Of a DNA stretch of 9,982 bases, positions 1 to 6,694 are shown piece by piece. The stretch spans positions 1 through 9,982 of the forward strand of contig JAISTU010000189.1 in the NCBI GenBank assembly GCA_031272415.1, in the 5' to 3' direction. Position 1 is the stretch's first letter; every line of letters begins with the position of its first letter. The notes beneath the pieces are model-generated. The model had not been told where the DNA came from, ran no database searches, and worked only from the letters and a program-made list of their open reading frames with translations. A program made the position numbers and the translations under genes. Source of the stretch: Bacteroidales bacterium (lineage in GTDB: Bacteria > Bacteroidota > Bacteroidia > Bacteroidales > WCHB1-69).

Positions 1-288
1 TGTGAGGTAGGGGGTTACACGGATGCGGAATTGTTTCTATACGAGCGTAATTCTGACGCCATTTCAACCGAAAAAACCCTCCAAAATGAAACCCGAAGAG
101 AGGCTTTAGAAGAAGGAGAGGCAAAAGGATTGGCAAAAGGATTAGAAAAAGGCAGGGAAGAAAAAGAAACCTCCATTGTTCTAAAAATGTGGCAAAAGTT
201 ACAATCGTTGGAAGAAATTCATGCTTTGACAGACATTCCAATGGCTACAATTGCTGAAATTCTAAAACAAAATGGAATAAATATATAA
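1..288 (+). CDS. Rpn-family (PD-(D/E)XK nuclease / putative transposase) protein, C-terminal end only
   Basis: The frame is open to the left edge of the window and ends at TAA 286-288, so the N-terminal nuclease domain lies outside. What is visible is the typical tail of Rpn/'PD-(D/E)XK nuclease family transposase' proteins: a charged low-complexity stretch (EAKGLAKGLEKGREEK, codons about 112-165) followed by a short helical C-terminus (MWQKLQSLEEIHALTDIP...). A TTG at 31-33 could be mistaken for a start, but reading frame and family length argue for a gene beginning upstream. Rpn proteins are known as DNA endonucleases that promote recA-independent recombination, and some act in phage defence. 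Nothing here shows whether this copy is intact. A closely related C-terminus is encoded on the opposite strand at 9839-9982, and the similarity continues about 90 bp past both stop codons. Confidence 0.8.
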   Translation, partial: CEVGGYTDAELFLYERNSDAISTEKTLQNETRREALEEGEAKGLAKGLEKGREEKETSIVLKMWQKLQSLEEIHALTDIPMATIAEILKQNGINI

Positions 289-294
289 CAATGA

Positions 295-360
295 AAAATG
301 CAAAAAACCATTCTCCTTTCCTATAAAAAAGTTGAGAATTAAACGATTTTTTTGCATTTT
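295..360. repeat. Stem-loop repeat downstream of left Rpn gene
   Basis: Perfect 13-bp inverted repeat: AAAATGCAAAAAA at 295-307 pairs with TTTTTTGCATTTT at 348-360, around a 40-nt loop containing CTATAAAAAAGTTGAG. The same arrangement, including the loop sequence, occurs in inverted orientation behind the right Rpn gene (9769-9833). It could act as a 3' RNA structure or be the conserved end of a mobile unit. It starts 6 nt after the stop codon. Confidence 0.7.
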
Positions 361-380
361 GGGATAAAAACGTTGTAAAA
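348..380 (+). repeat. 33-bp intergenic motif, copy A
   Basis: Begins TTTTTTGCATTTTGG and ends in a GTTnTAAAA block. Other copies are at 5563-5595 (+), 8593-8625 (-) and 9749-9781 (-). Aligned without gaps, 27 of 33 positions are identical in all four; only positions 16, 18, 22, 23, 24 and 28 vary. Its first 13 bases are also the right arm of the stem-loop behind the Rpn gene. Confidence 0.8.
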
Positions 381-402
381 TTAGGTAACTCTCAACTATC
401 TT

Positions 403-424
403 GGGGCAAGGCATCCCTTTCCCC
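403..424. repeat. GC-rich hairpin, possible terminator or small palindromic repeat
   Basis: GGGGCAAGG (403-411) can pair with CCTTTCCCC (416-424) around a 4-nt loop, giving nine positions with one C/T mismatch. On the + strand it is followed by a T-rich run (TACAATTTTTAATTTTT), so it could terminate the Rpn transcript. It lies between convergent genes and could also serve yhcC, although no U-tract follows it on that strand. The GC-rich arms stand out in this AT-rich region and also fit a dispersed palindromic repeat. Confidence 0.5.
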
Positions 425-429
425 TACAA

Positions 430-446
430 TTTTTAATTTTTAATTG
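430..446. repeat. 17-bp AT-rich repeat, left copy
   Basis: TTTTTAATTTTTAATTG is the perfect reverse complement of 5504-5520. It overlaps the end of the radical SAM gene and supplies its TAA stop (440-442, - strand). The sequence is low in complexity, so chance or a genome-wide simple repeat are both possible. Confidence 0.5.
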
Positions 447-1426
447 AAAAAAAGTCTTCCTTGCCAGGTATCTTTTTGTTCTAATTTATTTTCTATTAGT
501 TTGAGAATGTTGTCATTACGGATAAGTCCCCATGTAGGTGCTGCCAAATAAGGAGGCGGTACTTCACCTGCTAAACGTTCTATGATGATATGTGGCGATA
601 ACTGTTCTAAAAAATCTACTATAAAATCCACATAATCAGGGAGTTCAAAGCGGTAAAAACTTTCTTTTTGCTGCTGATACAGGGCACAAAGAGCCGTATT
701 TTTGAGGATTTGTAATTGATGTAATTTGATAGTGGTGAGTGGTAGAGCGGAAATAATTTTAGCCCAATTGAGCCATTGTTGCGGCGTTTCGTAAGGCAAA
801 CCAAAAATAAAATGTGCTCCCGTTGAAAGTCCATATTTTTTTGTTAATTCCAATGCTTTGACGGCAGTTTCAAAATTATGACCTCTATTTACTAATTTAA
901 GTGTTTGATTTTCACAACTTTCTATTCCATATTCGATAATAATATAAATTTTTTTCGCCATTTTTGCAAAATATTCCAATTTTTGTTCATCAATACAGTC
1001 CGGACGCGTGCCGATAACCCAGCCAATGATTTCAGGGTGCTGCAAAGAAGGCTCGTAGATAGATTTTAATGTTTCCAATGGTGCATGTGTGTTTGAAAAT
1101 GCTTGAAAATAAGCCAAATAATGTTTTGCACGTCTGTAACGATTTTGATGAAATTCTATACCTTCTTTAATTTGTTGATTAACAGACTTTTGTGGCGAAC
1201 AATAAGAAGGATTAAACGCCGAATTATTGCAATAAGTACAGCCGCCTGTGCCTACTGTTCCGTCTCTGTTGGGGCATGTAAAACCGGCATCAATTGCCAC
1301 TTTTTGCACGCGGGCACCAAATTTTCGCTTAAAATATTCTGCATAGGCATTAAATCGTCGCTCATGCCCCCAAATAAATTCTCTATTTTGATTAAAATCA
1401 ATCACTTTCACCCCTCCATTTTCCAC
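440..1426 (-). CDS. yhcC: YhcC-type radical SAM protein (TIGR01212 family)
   Basis: 328 aa, close to the family's usual 300-330. The iron-sulfur cluster motif is the spaced form of this family, CX11CX2C (C51, C63, C66, within CPNRDGTVGTGGCTYC). Other segments match E. coli YhcC as I remember it: KHYLAYFQAF (101-110), GTRPDCI (139-145), NRGHNF (180-185), FGLPYE (208-213) and IKLHQLQILKNTAL (233-246). The protein is expected to be a cytoplasmic SAM-dependent 4Fe-4S enzyme; I know of no established substrate. It is the last gene of a three-gene operon, 14 bp after the glycosyltransferase. The start is uncertain: GTG at 1426 follows an in-frame TAG three codons upstream, later GTGs lie at 1411 and 1405, and no ATG precedes the conserved core. 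The stop falls inside an AT-rich repeat. Family assignment is firm, biochemical role unknown. Confidence 0.9.
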   Translation of the reverse strand: MENGGVKVIDFNQNREFIWGHERRFNAYAEYFKRKFGARVQKVAIDAGFTCPNRDGTVGTGGCTYCNNSAFNPSYCSPQKSVNQQIKEGIEFHQNRYRRAKHYLAYFQAFSNTHAPLETLKSIYEPSLQHPEIIGWVIGTRPDCIDEQKLEYFAKMAKKIYIIIEYGIESCENQTLKLVNRGHNFETAVKALELTKKYGLSTGAHFIFGLPYETPQQWLNWAKIISALPLTTIKLHQLQILKNTALCALYQQQKESFYRFELPDYVDFIVDFLEQLSPHIIIERLAGEVPPPYLAAPTWGLIRNDNILKLIENKLEQKDTWQGRLFFN

Positions 1427-1440
1427 TTTCCACTAAATTT

Positions 1441-3402
1441 TCATCTTCCTAAATTTTTAAAATCTTTGATAATCAGCCAAATATCATTAAACCATTTGTA
1501 ATCTTTGGCATATTGGAAGTTGAGTTGTTGCACAATTTTTGTATCAAAACGCTGTAAATCAACACTATCTGTTGTAAAAAGGACAGATTTTTTTAAAATT
1601 GGCAACACAAAATCGTCCGTATTTTCGGCAGGACAATAACCTACCCACGTTTTTTTACCCGTAAAACAAAAAAACAGATTGCGAATATAAATCCGTTTGC
1701 TTTTGACTATCCAAATATTAAAAGGCAGCGTAAAAAAGAGTACCAAAGCGACAAGAATGTCCAAAATTCGCTTTTTATGGCGATTTTCTTTGGATGCGAT
1801 AGAATTAAGTGGCAAAAAATACCCGCTCCCCGAAGTGAGAATAGAATTACTGCCGACAATAAAACTGCTTTCCGATGGTGCAATTTTAAATTCAAGCGAA
1901 AAAGATTGCAATTGTTTCATCACATCAATAATTTGTGTAGTAGACATATTTTTATTGCAAAAAATCACCACTCCAATTCGGTAAACCGTAATTATATCTT
2001 GCAATTGTCCAATGTGTCCGGTGTAAAACGAAGATGTTGTTTGCGGCAAATGATGCACAAATGCGACAAAATCGGTTTGATAATGTGTCATACTCAACAA
2101 AGTTGTAACTCTCTGAATTTCATCTTTTTGACCAATAATTAAAATTCTTTGAGAATGAAATCTGCCGATAGGGTAGGAGCGGATTTTGATTTTTTTGATA
2201 ATATAACGTAACAGATTGGTAATCATGAAAGTCCATGCAGTTCCCACCACAATGACGGCTCTTGAATATCTGTATTCTTCGGGCAATAGTGCATAAAAAA
2301 TCAAAATCGTTAATACACCTGCAAATACACCCAAATTGAGCCGCTCAACTTGTATCGGTTTTTTGTAACCTTTGGAAAAAAAGATGCATAAAATCCATAT
2401 CAATGTAAATACAGGCAACATACCATAAAGATAAGTTGCTGAAAATGAGCCACTTGTATATTCTTGTAGCAATTCATGCCAATGAGTAGCAATGAGCAAC
2501 AAACCGCCGTAAATGAGTAAAGCATCCAACAGTGGCATTAAAATCGCAGTCAGTAGTCGCCTGATGACGGATAGCAGCGCACGTCCCCATATTGCGACAT
2601 TGATAAGTAGCGAAAATAAAGATGCGTTGGAGTGCGAAAAATGTTTTTTGGCAAAAATTTGCATCGCTTTGTAAAACACAAACACGTAATTGATGCTGGT
2701 TTTTTTGGTACTTTCGCCCTTGTAGTGAATGATACGCGTTTGCGGAAAATAATAATTTTTATAGCCACTTTGCGTAATTCGGTACGACAAATCAATATCT
2801 TCGCCGTACATAAAATAGTCTTCGTCCAAAAGCCCGATTTTATCTAAAACACTGTGTCTGAGCAACATAAATGCCCCAGAAAGCACATCTACTTCATTGA
2901 TTTCATCTTCGGGCAAATAGGTGAGATGATATTTGCCAAAACGTCTGGACTTTTTAAACATTTTAGAGAGACCAAAAATTTTGTAAAAAGCCACACTCGG
3001 AATAGGCAAACTACGCTTTGACTCCGGCAAAAATTCACCTTTTCCGTTGACCATTTTTACCCCCAAACCGCCCGCATCAGGCGTACTGTCCATAAATTGA
3101 ATAATTTTTTCAAATGTATCCGCCTCCACAATCGTGTCCGGATTGAGCAACAAAACATATTCTCCACACGACTTTTTGATGGCTTGATTATTGGCTTTGG
3201 CAAAACCTATATTCTCTTGATTTTCAATTAAATATACATCTTTAAATTTCTTTTTGACCATTTCCACAGACTGGTCAACGGAATTATTATCAACTACAAA
3301 AACCTCTGCCTCAATACCTTTAATTGCCTCTAAAACAGACTTTAAACACTGTTCCAAAAAGAAGGCTACATTATAATTGACAATAATTATGCTTAATTTC
3401 AT
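1441..3402 (-). CDS. GT2 glycosyltransferase fused to a membrane PGT-like region
   Basis: 653 aa. Residues 1-250 form a GT2 (GT-A fold, rhamnosyltransferase/WbbL-like) domain: SIIIVNYN at 4-11, VVDNNS (36-41) at the nucleotide site, LNPD (86-89) as the metal-binding DXD equivalent, GAFML (176-180) and YGEDIDLSYR (199-208) with the likely catalytic acids. About four hydrophobic segments follow (roughly 265-307, 325-343, 357-374, 382-402), then a Rossmann-like stretch starting RILIIG (419-424), then KKRILDILVALVLFFTLP (543-560), resembling the membrane entry of polyprenyl-phosphate glycosylphosphotransferases (PGTs). The catalytic PGT block is absent: the sequence passes in about 20 residues to a GKKTWVGY remnant (582-589). 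It probably builds a surface polysaccharide from the inner membrane; donor and acceptor are unknown. It sits 21 bp after the OmpA-like gene. GT2 assignment is sure, the PGT relationship is inferred from motifs. Confidence 0.88.
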   Translation of the reverse strand: MKLSIIIVNYNVAFFLEQCLKSVLEAIKGIEAEVFVVDNNSVDQSVEMVKKKFKDVYLIENQENIGFAKANNQAIKKSCGEYVLLLNPDTIVEADTFEKIIQFMDSTPDAGGLGVKMVNGKGEFLPESKRSLPIPSVAFYKIFGLSKMFKKSRRFGKYHLTYLPEDEINEVDVLSGAFMLLRHSVLDKIGLLDEDYFMYGEDIDLSYRITQSGYKNYYFPQTRIIHYKGESTKKTSINYVFVFYKAMQIFAKKHFSHSNASLFSLLINVAIWGRALLSVIRRLLTAILMPLLDALLIYGGLLLIATHWHELLQEYTSGSFSATYLYGMLPVFTLIWILCIFFSKGYKKPIQVERLNLGVFAGVLTILIFYALLPEEYRYSRAVIVVGTAWTFMITNLLRYIIKKIKIRSYPIGRFHSQRILIIGQKDEIQRVTTLLSMTHYQTDFVAFVHHLPQTTSSFYTGHIGQLQDIITVYRIGVVIFCNKNMSTTQIIDVMKQLQSFSLEFKIAPSESSFIVGSNSILTSGSGYFLPLNSIASKENRHKKRILDILVALVLFFTLPFNIWIVKSKRIYIRNLFFCFTGKKTWVGYCPAENTDDFVLPILKKSVLFTTDSVDLQRFDTKIVQQLNFQYAKDYKWFNDIWLIIKDFKNLGR

Positions 3403-3423
3403 AAATTTCTTATTTAAAATGGG

Positions 3424-5439
3424 TTAAAAAATGACAAATACGGTTCTTCTATTTTTGGCTCTTCCTTCTTCGGTTTTATTGTCTGCAACCGGCTGAGTAT
3501 CAGAATATCCCTTATATTTTAAGCGATTGGCGGCAATATATTCCGACTGCAAATATTGATAAACACTTTTGGCACGATTTTCAGATAAAACCAAATTGGA
3601 TTGATATGTGCCTACATTATCCGTATGTCCTTGAATTTCAATATTTATTGCAGGATTATCTTTTAAAAATTCTATCAAAATATCCAGCACTTTTTTGGAG
3701 GCTTCGGTCAAATCAAAAGAGTTGGTTTCAAAATAAATATCATGAATTTTGTAGGGTATTCCTTTTTGAACTTCTTGTAAATCAAAATCGACACTGCCCG
3801 CAGGATACATATATAATCCGCTGTCTATCAACTTTTTAGGTGCAATATAACGTGCCTCATAAACATATCCTTCTTGTTTTATGGTGAGCAAATAATCGTC
3901 CTGTGTTTGGTCAATAATAGTGGTATACTGTCCTGTATGTTGGTCAATATTAACATCTATCGTTTGTTTGGTTTGGATATTTTTTAAATGCAGTTTTGTT
4001 TCTTTTTCTGTATCCATATTATTTACTTTTCCCTTGACTAACAACACTTTATCCGGTCTTGCCTCATCATAAAGGTCAAATTGATAAATATTCCAATTGT
4101 TTGCCAATTTATTGGAGGCAAAATAGGCTCTCTCACCGAAAGTGCTTACAAATAAGCCTAAATCATCATTTTCCGAATTGATGGGATAGCCTATATTGAC
4201 AGGTTTGCCCCATTTATTTTCTGCATCTTTACGCGAAAAATAAATATCATAACCGCCCAAACCGGTAAAACCGGTGGAAGAATAATACAAAGTTTTATTG
4301 TCGCTATGCAAAAAAGGTGATTTTTCATCCGCAGAAGAGTTAATCGGTTTGCCTACATTTTGTGCTTGTTGCCAATTCCCGTTAGCGTCCATGACCGAAA
4401 AATATAAATCATAACCGCCCAAACCGCCAGGTCTATCGCTGGCAAAAATTAACATTTTTCCGTCTGCACTAATGCTTGGCTGCGACTCCCAACAATTAGG
4501 CAAATTGATGGCTTTTCCCATGTTTTGGGGTGTTGTCCATTCGCCATTTTTTAATTCGGAAAAATACAAATCACAATTATAATACAAATTGCCCAAATTA
4601 TCTATCGGCTCTTCCGAACAACGCGTAAAAACCATGTAATTATTGTTTGCCGTCAGCGAAGGAGAGCCTTCATTATTGCTCATATTGAAAGGGGGCGACG
4701 GCATTGGATTTCCTGTTTCAAATTCACCATCTGCTTGTCGCCGGCTGACGGTGAAAATTTCTTTAATTTCCGACTTTTTAGTGCCAAATTGTTGCGAAAT
4801 AACAATTTGTTTGCGAGTAAAAAACAAATATTCATTATCAGGCGAAATGCTTGCCAAATATTCATCGTCAGAAGTAGAAACATTTTTTACCTGTTGTGGC
4901 GAAAAAGGCACAGGATTTCCGTACAATTGAACATATTTTTTGGAATATTGCAAAAACCACTCCGCCTCATTCAATTGTTTTTCATTTTTTATCAATTCCG
5001 GCTCTTGGGTAAAAAATTCTAATGCATCTACCGCTTTTTTGTATTCTCCGATAGAATAATACAATTTTCCCAAATACAAATAAGAGGTTAAATTATATTG
5101 CGGACAAATTTGAACTACTTTTTCAAAATAACCTATTGCTCTCATTAACAGTGATTTATCTGATTGACTGCCTCTCTCAATTTGGTAAATTGTTTTCATA
5201 CCTAAATGATAGTAGGGGACAGCCCAATCGTCTTGCTCGTCAATACATTGTTTATACAAAGTTGTGGCTTTGTCAGAATTGCCTTTTTTTTGGGCATCCA
5301 AAGCCTGATTGTATAATTTTTCTGCTTTTTTGCTCAATTCTATTTCACATGGATATTTTTTTTGTCCGTAAGAAACATAAAAAAGACAACAAAATAATCC
5401 AATTATGCAAATTATATTATAACTAATCCTTCTTCCCAT
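3424..5439 (-). CDS. TPR / PD40 / OmpA-family envelope protein, PorE-like architecture
   Basis: 671 aa. An N-terminal signal peptide ends near VSYG/Q (after residue 25). TPR-like helices occupy about 33-170 (AEKLYNQALDAQKKGNSDKA; LYLGKLYYSIGEYKKAVDAL). PD40 beta-propeller repeats follow at about 195-455, two of them carrying GGLGGYDLYFS and GLGGYDIYFS. A carboxypeptidase-regulatory-like beta domain lies at about 467-530. The C-terminal OmpA domain spans 565-671, with GHTDNVG (604-610) and LSENRAKSV (618-626); D607 and R622 are the expected peptidoglycan diaminopimelate contacts. The domain order matches PorE of the type IX secretion/gliding system, but PorE is a lipoprotein and no canonical lipobox is seen here (LFCC is a poor match), and Bacteroidota carry other paralogues. 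It probably sits in the periplasm, anchored to peptidoglycan. It is the first gene of the operon. T9SS membership is unproven. Confidence 0.9.
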   Translation of the reverse strand: MGRRISYNIICIIGLFCCLFYVSYGQKKYPCEIELSKKAEKLYNQALDAQKKGNSDKATTLYKQCIDEQDDWAVPYYHLGMKTIYQIERGSQSDKSLLMRAIGYFEKVVQICPQYNLTSYLYLGKLYYSIGEYKKAVDALEFFTQEPELIKNEKQLNEAEWFLQYSKKYVQLYGNPVPFSPQQVKNVSTSDDEYLASISPDNEYLFFTRKQIVISQQFGTKKSEIKEIFTVSRRQADGEFETGNPMPSPPFNMSNNEGSPSLTANNNYMVFTRCSEEPIDNLGNLYYNCDLYFSELKNGEWTTPQNMGKAINLPNCWESQPSISADGKMLIFASDRPGGLGGYDLYFSVMDANGNWQQAQNVGKPINSSADEKSPFLHSDNKTLYYSSTGFTGLGGYDIYFSRKDAENKWGKPVNIGYPINSENDDLGLFVSTFGERAYFASNKLANNWNIYQFDLYDEARPDKVLLVKGKVNNMDTEKETKLHLKNIQTKQTIDVNIDQHTGQYTTIIDQTQDDYLLTIKQEGYVYEARYIAPKKLIDSGLYMYPAGSVDFDLQEVQKGIPYKIHDIYFETNSFDLTEASKKVLDILIEFLKDNPAINIEIQGHTDNVGTYQSNLVLSENRAKSVYQYLQSEYIAANRLKYKGYSDTQPVADNKTEEGRAKNRRTVFVIF

Positions 5440-5484
5440 TTTTTAACAATATCAACTTTTTTTTTAATATAGTTACTCTTTTTG

Positions 5485-5492
5485 CAAAGATA
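5485..5492 (-). promoter_or_regulatory. Bacteroidota -7 promoter element for the minus-strand operon
   Basis: Reads TATCTTTG on the - strand, an exact fit to the Bacteroidota TAnnTTTG element. Transcription would start near 5475-5480, about 40 nt before the ATG at 5439. No clear -33 TTTG is visible at the usual spacing, where the sequence is an A/T-rich repeat. No Shine-Dalgarno sequence is seen, as is common in the phylum. Confidence 0.6.
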
Positions 5493-5503
5493 CACCTTTT
5501 TGT

Positions 5504-5520
5504 CAATTAAAAATTAAAAA
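5504..5520. repeat. 17-bp AT-rich repeat, right copy
   Basis: CAATTAAAAATTAAAAA is the perfect reverse complement of 430-446, so the two copies bracket the three-gene operon in inverted orientation. This copy lies immediately upstream of the -7 element, where the -33 region of that promoter would be. Low complexity makes its significance uncertain. Confidence 0.5.
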
Positions 5521-5530
5521 CTTTTTTTTC

Positions 5531-5558
5531 AGAGTGTAGAGTGAAGAGTGTAGAGTGT
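5531..5558. repeat. Tandem 7-bp repeat, four units
   Basis: Four consecutive units AGAGTGT, AGAGTGA, AGAGTGT, AGAGTGT, with a partial fifth (AGA). It lies in the divergent intergenic region directly before 33-bp motif copy B. Copy number could vary by strand slippage. No function can be read from the sequence. Confidence 0.75.
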
Positions 5559-5562
5559 AGAT

Positions 5563-5595
5563 TTTTTTGCATTTTGGAATAAATTTGTTATAAAA
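5563..5595 (+). repeat. 33-bp intergenic motif, copy B
   Basis: Gapless match to the copy at 348-380, here without an adjacent Rpn gene or the left stem arm. It lies 77 bp upstream of murB. It contains TAAATTTG (5580-5587), which fits the TAnnTTTG -7 pattern and might serve as a murB promoter, but this match is not kept in the other copies and no -33 element is correctly spaced. Confidence 0.75.
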
Positions 5596-5672
5596 TTGTA
5601 CAAAAAATCACAATAAATAAAAAAAAACACCGTTATAAAAAGATAAAAAAATCAGTTTATTTCGATATATAA

Positions 5673-6680
5673 ATGAAAATTTTTGAAAATATTTCACTCT
5701 TGGAATACAATACATTTGGGATTGATGTGCAAGCCAAACGTTTGATTTGCATTGAAAATGAAGACTCTCTGCCTGCTATTTTGCAACAATACAGTAGGGT
5801 AGGGGAGGATATTATTTTGGGAGGTGGCTCTAATGTGTTGTTTTCCAAAGATTTTGAGGGTACAATTTGGCAATTGCAAACAAAGGGAATTGAAATTGTC
5901 GAAAAAACAGATAATAAAGTGAAAATCAAAGTAAAAGCAGGTGAAAAGTGGGATAATTTTGTTCAATTTTGCCTTCGTAATGGGTATTATGGTTTGGAAA
6001 ATTTGGCAGGTATTCCCGGACAAGTAGGCAGTACGCCGGTACAAAATATTGGTGCTTATGGAGTGGAAGTGAAAGAATTTATAGCCGAAGTGCATGCTTT
6101 TTCATTTTTTAGAAAAAAAAGGTGCATTTTTGCAAAAAATGAGTGTGATTTTGATTATAGGTCAAGCATTTTTAAGAAAAAATATCGTAATGAATTGTTA
6201 ATCACTGATGTAGTTTTTGAATTATCTTTGTTTTTTACCCCCAATCTTACTTATTCGGATGTGGCGAAAACGCTTGAGAATGAGAAAAATATCACTCCGC
6301 AACTGCTGTATGATACTGTTTTAAATATTAGAAATTCAAAACTCCCTGATTATCATTTAGTTGGAAATGCAGGCAGTTTTTTTAAGAATCCGATTTTGCC
6401 TAAAAAAGATGTTCTGCGTTTGTTGGAAATATACCCTGATTTGAAAATGTATAATCTTGATAATCAGTATGTTAAATTATCTTGTGCACAATTGATTGAA
6501 GCAACAGGGTGGAAAGGAGTACAAAGGGGAAATGTAGGGGTAGATAAAAAGCAGGCATTGATATTGGTCAATTATGGCGCTGCCTCCCCCAATGAAATTT
6601 TAGAACTTGCAAAAGATATACAAAATGCTGTGTATCAACAATTTAAAGTAAAAATAGAACCGGAAGTAAATATAATTTAA
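5673..6680 (+). CDS. murB: UDP-N-acetylenolpyruvoylglucosamine reductase (type I MurB)
   Basis: 335 aa. MurB is a cytoplasmic FAD enzyme that uses NADPH to reduce UDP-GlcNAc-enolpyruvate to UDP-MurNAc, the second committed step of peptidoglycan precursor synthesis. Seen here: NTFGI (13-17), the FAD-binding GGGSNVLF (50-57), GLENLAGIPGQVGS (107-120) and PVQNIGAYGVE (122-132), YRSSIFK (162-168), GNAGSFFKNP (231-240) and the terminal EPEV (329-332). By alignment with remembered E. coli MurB, the substrate/catalytic residues R159, S229 and E325 correspond to R163, S235 and E331. The YR...IFK segment marks the type I class. It ends five residues after EPE, lacking the short tail of the E. coli enzyme, which is not needed for the active site. 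The ATG has no Shine-Dalgarno sequence. It is followed after 14 bp by a nucleoside kinase on the same strand, so the two are probably co-transcribed. Confidence 0.97.
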   Translation: MKIFENISLLEYNTFGIDVQAKRLICIENEDSLPAILQQYSRVGEDIILGGGSNVLFSKDFEGTIWQLQTKGIEIVEKTDNKVKIKVKAGEKWDNFVQFCLRNGYYGLENLAGIPGQVGSTPVQNIGAYGVEVKEFIAEVHAFSFFRKKRCIFAKNECDFDYRSSIFKKKYRNELLITDVVFELSLFFTPNLTYSDVAKTLENEKNITPQLLYDTVLNIRNSKLPDYHLVGNAGSFFKNPILPKKDVLRLLEIYPDLKMYNLDNQYVKLSCAQLIEATGWKGVQRGNVGVDKKQALILVNYGAASPNEILELAKDIQNAVYQQFKVKIEPEVNII

Positions 6681-6694
6681 AATAAAAAAATAAA

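Noticed and set aside
31..33. TTG as the start of the left-edge gene
   Set aside because: The frame stays open to the window edge and Rpn proteins are much longer, so the gene begins upstream.
1103..1501. Open frame on the + strand antisense to the radical SAM gene
   Set aside because: The minus-strand frame carries the conserved iron-sulfur motif and family segments, so this frame is a shadow.
3424..5439. Calling the OmpA-family gene porE outright
   Set aside because: Domain order fits, but no lipobox is seen, and several paralogues with this architecture exist in Bacteroidota.
5580..5587. TAAATTTG as a definite murB promoter
   Set aside because: It lies inside a repeated motif whose other copies do not keep the match, and no -33 element is correctly placed. 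Left as a possibility only.
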